This document shows, in pieces, positions 58,068 through 64,000 of a stretch of 64,000 bases of DNA (positions are counted from its first letter, which is position 1; each line of letters starts with the position of its first letter). Source of the stretch: Acidovorax sp. (GTDB taxonomy: Bacteria > Pseudomonadota > Gammaproteobacteria > Burkholderiales > Burkholderiaceae_C); NCBI RefSeq assembly GCF_021287135.1, contig NZ_JAJTBB010000047.1:62001-126000 (forward strand), given 5' to 3'. Made by a program: the position numbers and the translations under genes. The notes below the pieces were generated by a model. That model saw nothing but the letters and a program-made list of their open reading frames with translations, was not told where the DNA came from and made no database searches.

Positions 58068-58889
58068 TCAGACTTTGCGGCCGCGAAGCCACTCCAACGC
58101 CAGCAGCAGGCTGGTGGTGAACAGGATCAGCAGCGTGGCCACAGCGGCGATGGTGGGCGAGATGTTCTCGCGGATGCCGTTGAACATCTGCCGCGGCAGG
58201 GTGGACTGGTCGGCCCCGGCCAGGAACAGCGTGACCACCACTTCGTCGAACGAGGTGGCGAAGGCAAACAGCGCACCCGAGATCACGCCCGGTGCAATCA
58301 CCGGCAGCGTGATGCGGAAGAAGGTGGCCAGCGGCGTCTCGCCCAGGCTCAGCGAGGCGCGCACCAGGTTGTGGTTGAAGCCCGCCAGCGTGGCCAGCAC
58401 GGTGGTCAGCACGAAGGGGGCGCCCAGCGCCGCATGCACGATGATGAGGCCGAAGTAGCTGTCCGCCAGGCCCAGCGGCGCGAAGTAAAGGTAGGTGGCC
58501 ACGCCCACCACGATGATGGGCACCACCATCGGGGCGATCAGGATCGTCATGACGGCGCCCTTGAAGCGGAAGTCCGCCCGCGACAGCCCCACGGCGGCCA
58601 GTGTGCCCAGCACGGTGGCGATCACGGTGGCCGCCGGTGCCACGATGAAGCTGTTGCGCGTGGCGCGGACCCATTCGGGCGAATCGAACAGGTGCTGGTA
58701 CCACTTGAGCGACCAGCTGTGGATGGGGTAGGCGAGGAAGGAGCTTTCCGAGAACGACAGTGGCACCATCACCAGGATGGGCGCCAGCAGGAACGCCAGC
58801 ACGGCCACGCACAGCGCGCGCACGGCCCACCAGCCGAGCTTGTCGGGCAGGGTGGCGTAGAGGGGAAATTGGGGCAGATAGCGGCGCAT
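58068..58889 (-). CDS. ABC transporter permease, PotC-like
   Basis: Second inner-membrane permease of the importer. It has 273 residues from ATG 58889, with six hydrophobic segments and the coupling (EAA) loop at GETPLATFFRITLPVIAPG (about 180-198). It resembles permeases of the spermidine/putrescine group. An in-frame ATG at 58946 adds 19 residues and has AAGGG nearby. The start is therefore uncertain. It lies between the other permease and gbuA. Confidence 0.9.
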   Translation of the reverse strand: MRRYLPQFPLYATLPDKLGWWAVRALCVAVLAFLLAPILVMVPLSFSESSFLAYPIHSWSLKWYQHLFDSPEWVRATRNSFIVAPAATVIATVLGTLAAVGLSRADFRFKGAVMTILIAPMVVPIIVVGVATYLYFAPLGLADSYFGLIIVHAALGAPFVLTTVLATLAGFNHNLVRASLSLGETPLATFFRITLPVIAPGVISGALFAFATSFDEVVVTLFLAGADQSTLPRQMFNGIRENISPTIAAVATLLILFTTSLLLALEWLRGRKV

Positions 58890-58977
58890 GGGAAGAGATC
58901 GTTGGGTTGTGCGGACAAGTTTGAAAACAGCAGTTCTGATGCTCATGGCCCTTGCAACTGGCGCACCCCGGGGCAGT

Positions 58978-59054
58978 GCACCCGTGGAACCGGCTTTGCC
59001 GGGCCGCCGGGTGCGTCCCCCTGGGGGGAAGGCGCCGTAGGCGACTCAGGGGGG
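58978..59054 (-). repeat. Family B 3'-end structured repeat (short form), within the ABC operon
   Basis: On the minus strand it begins about 11 bases after the first permease stop with CCCCCCTGAGTCGCC. The outer stem GCACCC/GGGTGC is at 59014-59009 and 58983-58978, and the apical hairpin is CGGC-AAA-GCCG. It is an intra-operon copy, placed between the two permease genes. Confidence 0.8.
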
Positions 59055-59065
59055 TGTTTCCTTTC

Positions 59066-60328
59066 TCATCCCAGACTCAGTTCGGCCTTGCCGATGCGGC
59101 GGTACACGCCGTAGAGCACCAGCGTGGCGGCCAGCAGCAGCGCGCCCAGCGCGCAGGCCATGCCCCAGTTGACCTCCACGTTGGTGTAGCGCGCGATGTA
59201 GTAGCTCAGCATCTGGTCGTCGGCACCGCCCAGCAGCGCGGGCGTCACGTAGTAGCCGATGGCCAGGATGAACACCAGCAGCGCGCCGGCACCGATGCCG
59301 GGGTAGGTCTGCGGCACATACACGCGGAAGAAGGCTGCGATGGGCGAGCTGCCCAGCGACACCGCGGCGCGCTGGTAGGTGGGCGGCACGTTCTTCATCA
59401 CGCTGTACAGCGGCAGGATCATGAAGGGCAGCAGGATGTGCACCATGGCGATCACGACGCCGGTGCGGTTGAACAGCAGCGCCAGCGGCTCGCTGATGAT
59501 CCCCAGGCCCATCAGGCCACGGTTGACCAGGCCTTCAGACTGCAGCAGCACGATCCATGCGGCCACGCGCACCAGAATGGAGGTCCAGAACGGCACCAGC
59601 ACCAGGATCATCAGCACATTGGCCTGGCGCGCAGGCAGGCTGGCCAGCCACCAGGCCAGCGGGTAGCCCAGCAGCAGGCACACCAGCGTGACCACCAGGC
59701 TGATGTGGAACGTGCGCAGCAGGATGCCGCCGAAGGCCCGTTGCTCCTCGGGCATGCGTTCGACGTGGCCCTGCGCGTCGCGCTGCAGGTCCACCGAGGC
59801 GAGCAGGTAGTCCGGCGTCCACCGGGCGCCGTTCTTGGCGATGGCCTGCCACAGCGGGGCTTCGGCCCAGCGCGCGTCCTTCTCCAGCAGCTGCGCGCGG
59901 ATCGAATCCGGCGTGCCTTCCAGCGGCAGCGCACGGTAGGCTCCCATGATGAGCGAGCGCGCACCCGGCACTTCGGTGTTGAGCCGGCGTGCCAGCGCAC
60001 CCGCGTCGGAGCTGTCGGGCAGGCGGGCCAGGTCCTGCATCAGGGCCGCGTAGGCCGGGGCGCCGGGGGCGTCCTTGCGGTTCCAGCCATCCAGGGCGTG
60101 CACGGTGGCGGGCAGGGCGTTGGCGACTTCGGGGTTTTCCACGGCGCGCTGCAACAGCGCGACGATGGGCACCAGCAGCGTGAGCAGCAGGAACACCAGC
60201 AGCGGCAAGGTCAGCGCAAACGCGCGCCATTTGCGGCGGGATTCAGCGCGTGCCAGGGCAGCGTGCAGCGCGCCGGGCGTGCTGCCGCCGGTGGCGATGG
60301 CGTGGGGATGGGCCAAGGTGGCTTGCAT
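59066..60328 (-). CDS. ABC transporter permease, PotB-like with large insertion
   Basis: First permease of the importer, 420 residues, against about 285 for PotB. After transmembrane 1 (about 37-60) comes an extra hydrophilic region of about 145 residues (about 65-205, with DGWNRKDAPGAPAYAALMQD). The remaining permease core follows, with the coupling loop SLGSSPIAAFFRVYVPQTYPG split at about 317-337. The insertion should face the periplasm. The start is ATG 60328. It lies 49 bases after the receptor gene. Confidence 0.9.
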   Translation of the reverse strand: MQATLAHPHAIATGGSTPGALHAALARAESRRKWRAFALTLPLLVFLLLTLLVPIVALLQRAVENPEVANALPATVHALDGWNRKDAPGAPAYAALMQDLARLPDSSDAGALARRLNTEVPGARSLIMGAYRALPLEGTPDSIRAQLLEKDARWAEAPLWQAIAKNGARWTPDYLLASVDLQRDAQGHVERMPEEQRAFGGILLRTFHISLVVTLVCLLLGYPLAWWLASLPARQANVLMILVLVPFWTSILVRVAAWIVLLQSEGLVNRGLMGLGIISEPLALLFNRTGVVIAMVHILLPFMILPLYSVMKNVPPTYQRAAVSLGSSPIAAFFRVYVPQTYPGIGAGALLVFILAIGYYVTPALLGGADDQMLSYYIARYTNVEVNWGMACALGALLLAATLVLYGVYRRIGKAELSLG

Positions 60329-60377
60329 GAAGGTGTCCTGCTCTCAGCGTTTCACAAGGGGCTCGGGTGCCGTGGCC

Positions 60378-61409
60378 TTATTGGGTGGCCCAGGCGGCAA
60401 AGCGCTTTTCCAGCGCCTCGCCCTGGTCGGCCCAGAAGCCCACGTTGAACTGCAGGGCTTCCTTGGCGTTGGTGGCCGAGGTGGGCAGGTCGTCCAGCAC
60501 CTTCTTGTCCAGCGACGCCAGGGCCTTGGTGTTGGCCGGGCCGTAGGCGATGTTCTGGGCGTAGGCGGCCTGCTGCGGCGCCTGCATCGTGAAGGCAATG
60601 AACTTCACCGCCGCGTCCTTGTTCGGCGAGCCCTTGGGGATAGCCCAGTAGTCCAGGTCGTAGATGCCGCCGGGCCAGTAGATCTTGAGGTTGCGGCCTT
60701 CTCGGTTGGCGGCATCGATGCGGCCGTTGAACACCGTGGTCAGCGCGACGTCGCCCGCCACCAGGAACTGGGGTGCCTGGGCACCGGCTTCCCACCACTG
60801 GATGTTGGGCTTGAGTTCGGTGAGCTTCTTGAAGGCGCGGTCGGCGCCGTCCTTGGTGGCCAGCACCTTGTACACGTCGGCGGGCTTCACGCCGTCGGCC
60901 AGCAGGGCGAATTCCAGGTTGTAGCGTGCGCCCTTGCGCATGCCGCGCTTGCCGGGGATCTTCTTGGTGTCCCAGAAGTCGGCCCAGCTGGTCGGCGGGG
61001 TTTTGAGCTTGTCGCCGTTGTAGGCCATGACGGTGGACCACACGAAGATACCCACGGCGCACTCGTTCACGGCGGCGGGCAGCAGGTCGGACTTCGGCAG
61101 GATCTTGCTGTAGTCCAGCTTTTCGTACAGGCCTTCATCGCAGCCGCGGGCGGCGTCGGGCGACTCAACTTCCACCACGTCCCAGGTGACCTTCTTGGTC
61201 TCCACCATGGCCTTCACCTTGGCCTGCTCGCCGTTGTATTCCACGGCCACGATCTTGTTGCCCTGCTTTTCGTAGGGCTCGTAGAACGCCTTTTTCTGCG
61301 CGTTGGCATTGGCGCCGCCAAAGTTCACGACGGTGAGTTGCTGCTGCGCGAAGCTGGGCAGGGCCAGACAGGCAGCCAGGGATGCGCAGGCGATAAGGCT
61401 CTTTTTCAT
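60378..61409 (-). CDS. ABC transporter substrate-binding protein, PotD/spermidine-putrescine type
   Basis: Periplasmic receptor of 343 residues. It has a signal peptide (MKKSLIACASLAACLALPSFAQQ), chosen start ATG 61409 with AAGGAAA upstream. The mature part has LTVVNFGGANANAQKKAFYEPYEKQ and VVEVESPDAARGCDEGLYEKLD, typical of the PotD-like extracellular binding family. In this operon the ligand is probably 4-guanidinobutyrate, GABA or a related guanidino or amino acid. Polyamines cannot be excluded. Confidence 0.92.
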   Translation of the reverse strand: MKKSLIACASLAACLALPSFAQQQLTVVNFGGANANAQKKAFYEPYEKQGNKIVAVEYNGEQAKVKAMVETKKVTWDVVEVESPDAARGCDEGLYEKLDYSKILPKSDLLPAAVNECAVGIFVWSTVMAYNGDKLKTPPTSWADFWDTKKIPGKRGMRKGARYNLEFALLADGVKPADVYKVLATKDGADRAFKKLTELKPNIQWWEAGAQAPQFLVAGDVALTTVFNGRIDAANREGRNLKIYWPGGIYDLDYWAIPKGSPNKDAAVKFIAFTMQAPQQAAYAQNIAYGPANTKALASLDKKVLDDLPTSATNAKEALQFNVGFWADQGEALEKRFAAWATQ

Positions 61410-61534
61410 GGTTTTTCCTTGGGTTGTGGTGGAACGGAACGGGAACACGAGCGAGGGAGAACGGGGGCAAAAAAAGGCAAACAAGGGGCGTGGCAAGGCG
61501 GCAGCTTTCCGGCAGAAAGGAATGCAGCCCGGCG

Positions 61535-62635
61535 CTACGCGGCGTAGATGCGGGTGGTGGCCGGCGGAAACTCCAGCAGCACCTGATCGCCCGGCTGCGG
61601 GTGGCTGCACGGTGTCCCGGCGGGGGACAGCGGCAGCTTCACCGTGGCCTGGTCCTGGCCGTGGCCCAGGTCGCACATCAGGCGCTGGTGGTCGCCGTAG
61701 TAGATGGTGCGTGCCACGGTGGCCGGGATGGCGTTGGGCCGGGGGTAGTCGGACGAGGGGTGCAGCACAATGCGCTCGGGGCGCACGCAGGCTTGCACGC
61801 GCGCGCCCAGCGCAGCCTGGTTCACATTCACGCCGGGCAGCAGGAAGCCGCCGGGCAGCTGGATGGCAGCGTCGCTGCCTGCGCCTTGCAGGGTGCCGGT
61901 GAGCACGGTGCTGTCACCCACGAAGCCCGCCACAAAGCGGTTGCTCGGCGTTTCGTAGAGGCTCTCCACATCGGCCAGCTGCTGGATCACGCCCTCGTTG
62001 AACACGGCCACGCGGTCGCTCATGGTCAGGGCTTCGCCCTGGTCGTGCGTCACGTAGACAAAGGTCACGCCCAGCTGGTGGTGCAGTTCCTTGAGCTCGA
62101 TCTGCATGTGCTCGCGCAATTGCTTGTCCAGCGCGCCCAGGGGCTCGTCCATCAGCACCAGCTGCGGGTTGAACACCAGCGCGCGCGCCAGGGCCACGCG
62201 CTGCTGCTGCCCGCCCGACAGGCGCGCGGGAAGGCGGTCGGCCATGCCGCCCAGGCGCACCATGTCCAGCGCCTTCTTCACGCGCTCGGCCTGCTCGGCC
62301 TTGGGCACCTTGCGCACCGTCAGCGGGTAGGCCACGTTCTCGCCCACGGTGAGGTGGGGGAACAGGGCGTAGTTCTGGAACACCATGCCGAAGTTGCGCT
62401 TGTGCGGTGGCGTGCTCGTGATCTGCTTGCCGTCCAGGAGGATGTCGCCCGCGGTGGGCGACTCGAACCCGGCCAGCATCATCAGCGTGGTGGTCTTGCC
62501 CGAGCCCGAAGGGCCGAGCAGGCTGAGGAACTCGCCGCGCTGTATGTCCAGATCCAGCGAGCGCACGACCAGCTGCTCGCCGTCATAAGTCTTTTGCACA
62601 CCGCTGAAGCGCACCAGGGGTTCGGCTTGGGTCAT
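61535..62635 (-). CDS. ABC transporter ATP-binding protein, PotA-like
   Basis: ATPase of the importer. It has 366 residues from ATG 62635. Walker A GPSGSGKTT, Q-loop VFQNYALFPHL, signature LSGGQQQRVALARAL, Walker B LVLMDEPLGALD and H-loop VYVTHDQGEA are all intact. A C-terminal TOBE-type regulatory domain follows (about 270-366). No clear ribosome site marks the start. ATG 62647 and ATG 62677, the last just 4 bases after the gabT stop, are alternatives, the latter suggesting coupling. Confidence 0.94.
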   Translation of the reverse strand: MTQAEPLVRFSGVQKTYDGEQLVVRSLDLDIQRGEFLSLLGPSGSGKTTTLMMLAGFESPTAGDILLDGKQITSTPPHKRNFGMVFQNYALFPHLTVGENVAYPLTVRKVPKAEQAERVKKALDMVRLGGMADRLPARLSGGQQQRVALARALVFNPQLVLMDEPLGALDKQLREHMQIELKELHHQLGVTFVYVTHDQGEALTMSDRVAVFNEGVIQQLADVESLYETPSNRFVAGFVGDSTVLTGTLQGAGSDAAIQLPGGFLLPGVNVNQAALGARVQACVRPERIVLHPSSDYPRPNAIPATVARTIYYGDHQRLMCDLGHGQDQATVKLPLSPAGTPCSHPQPGDQVLLEFPPATTRIYAA

Positions 62636-62678
62636 GGTCGGTGGCATCTGGTAGGTGGAGTGGAGGGCCGGGCGCATG

Positions 62679-63983
62679 TCATTTCGCAGCCGCGGCCACG
62701 GCTTCAAAGCTGGCTGCCAGGATGGCCAGGCCCTCCTGCAGCAGGTCGTCGGACGCCGTGAGCGGCACCAGGATGCGGATCACGTTGCCGTAGGTGCCGC
62801 AGGACAGCAGGATGAGCCCGCGCCGTGCGGCCTCGGCCACCACCTTCTTGGTGAGCGCGGCGTCGGGGCGGTGCACGTCGCCGTTCTCGAACAGCTCAAG
62901 GGCCACCATGGCGCCCAGGCCGCGCACGTCGCCGATGGCGGGTACTTTGGCCGCGATTTCTTTCAGACCCCTGACCAGCAGGGCGCCCATGTCCTGGCTG
63001 CGGGCCAGGAGCTTTTCGCTTTCGAACGCCTCGATCACGGCCAGGGCGGCGGCGCAGGCCACGGGGCTGCCGGCATAGGTGCCGCCCAGACCGCCCGCGG
63101 CGGGGGCGTCGATCACGTCGGCGCGGCCCACCACGCCCGACAGGGGGAAGCCGCCCGCCAGCGACTTGGCCGTGGTGATGAGGTCGGGCGCCACCGGCCA
63201 TTGTTCGCAGGCGAACCAGGTGCCGGTGCGGCCAGCGCCGGTCTGCACTTCGTCGGCGATCAGCAGGATGCCGTAGCGGTCGGCCAGGGCCTTCAGGCCG
63301 GTGATGAACTCAGGCGGCGCCACGTAGAAGCCGCCTTCGCCCTGCACGGGCTCGACGATGAAGGCCGCCACGCGCTCGGGCTCGATGTCGTTCTTGAAGA
63401 TCAGCTCGACCGAGTGCAGGGCCTGCTCCACGCTCACGCCATGCAGCGCGTTGGGGAACAGCGCGTGGTACATCTCGCCCGGGAAGGGGCCGAAGCCGAC
63501 CTTGTACGGCGCGACCTTGCCCGTGAGGCCCAGCGTGAGGTTGGTGCGGCCGTGGTAGCCGCCGGTGAAGGCGATCACGCCGGGGCGCTTGGTGTAGGCG
63601 CGGGCGATCTTGATGGCGTTTTCCACGGCCTCGGCGCCGGTCGTCAGCAACAGGCTCTTCTTGGCAAAGGCGCCGGGGGCCATCGTGTTCAGGCGCTCGC
63701 ACACCTCCACGTAGGGCTCGTAGGCCACGACCTGGAAGCAGGTGTGCGTGTACAGGTCGAGCTGGGCCTTCACGGCGGCGATCACGGCGGGGTGCAGGTG
63801 GCCGGTGTTGAGCACCGCGATGCCGCCGGCGAAATCGATGAAGCGGCGGCCTTCCACGTCCCACAGTTCGGCGTTGAGGGCTTTGTGGATGAACAGGTCA
63901 TGGGCCTGGCCCACGCCACGAGCCACGGCGGCATGGCGGCGGGCGAGGAGGGCGGCGTTGGTGAAATGGCGGTCTTGCTGCAT
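62679..63983 (-). CDS. gabT: 4-aminobutyrate aminotransferase
   Basis: Class III PLP aminotransferase of 434 residues. It converts GABA plus 2-oxoglutarate to succinate semialdehyde plus glutamate. FAGGIAVLNTGHLHPAV near the N-terminus, TTGAEAVENAIKIARAYT (about 114), ADEVQTGAGRTG (about 240) and the PLP-lysine motif TTAKSLAGGFPLSG (about 269) are typical of GabT. It is the first visible gene of the seven-gene minus-strand operon. The promoter lies at or beyond the right edge of the window. Confidence 0.94.
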   Translation of the reverse strand: MQQDRHFTNAALLARRHAAVARGVGQAHDLFIHKALNAELWDVEGRRFIDFAGGIAVLNTGHLHPAVIAAVKAQLDLYTHTCFQVVAYEPYVEVCERLNTMAPGAFAKKSLLLTTGAEAVENAIKIARAYTKRPGVIAFTGGYHGRTNLTLGLTGKVAPYKVGFGPFPGEMYHALFPNALHGVSVEQALHSVELIFKNDIEPERVAAFIVEPVQGEGGFYVAPPEFITGLKALADRYGILLIADEVQTGAGRTGTWFACEQWPVAPDLITTAKSLAGGFPLSGVVGRADVIDAPAAGGLGGTYAGSPVACAAALAVIEAFESEKLLARSQDMGALLVRGLKEIAAKVPAIGDVRGLGAMVALELFENGDVHRPDAALTKKVVAEAARRGLILLSCGTYGNVIRILVPLTASDDLLQEGLAILAASFEAVAAAAK

Positions 63984-64000
63984 GGCGATGGTCGGGGGTA

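Overview
The window is high-GC, gene-dense chromosomal DNA that looks like a member of the Comamonadaceae (Acidovorax-like beta-proteobacteria). This rests on several cues: many Bug-type solute receptors, TRAP transporters, the imuA-imuB-dnaE2 SOS cassette, a small secreted protein of a type I associate with Acidovorax, and two families of short dispersed repeats. No species can be assigned from sequence alone.

Layout. 1-1.1 kb: a frameshifted integron integrase. 1.2-6.1 kb: glycine cleavage operon gcvT-gcvH-gcvP (minus) behind a tandem glycine riboswitch. 6.2-9.8 kb: a TRAP transporter (dctP-dctQ-dctM, minus) divergent from an Lrp/AsnC regulator. 10-19.7 kb: LysR regulator, YcsI/D-glutamate-cyclase-like protein, a second TRAP system with two receptors, and a fused 5-oxoprolinase, followed by a chemoreceptor. 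Together these read as a system that senses, imports and opens 5-oxoproline or a related lactam. 21.7-26 kb: ETF-ubiquinone oxidoreductase, divergent from a dehydrogenase/thioesterase pair, then a secreted protein of unknown function and an AhpD-like protein. 26.2-36 kb: IclR regulator and a nine-gene catabolic operon with four Bug receptors, two amidohydrolases, an RraA-type aldolase, a D-2-hydroxyacid dehydrogenase and an SMP-30 lactonase. 36.3-39 kb: katG and a CMD-family protein. 39.1-41.2 kb: PAS-LuxR regulator divergent from 3-oxoacid CoA-transferase scoAB. 41.3-43.1 kb: small exported protein and an HD-GYP protein. 43.3-49 kb: LexA box and imuA-imuB-dnaE2. 49.2-55.5 kb: AsmA-like protein, RluA-type pseudouridine synthase, tRNA-Gly(CCC), small proteins, and a ROK protein with permuted motifs. 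55.6-64 kb: a minus-strand operon gabT, ABC transporter (ATPase, receptor, two permeases), guanidinobutyrase and succinate-semialdehyde dehydrogenase. It forms a complete route from imported 4-guanidinobutyrate or GABA to succinate.

Two repeat families run through the window. Family B (five copies) always begins within about 12 bases of a stop codon, always in the same orientation to that gene. Its stem sequences differ between copies by compensating changes, so it is probably a structured 3' element. Family A (about eight copies, a GCGCTTG/CAAGCGC palindrome) is mostly intergenic, but two copies are translated in frame, one inside dnaE2 and one as the signal peptide of a Bug receptor.
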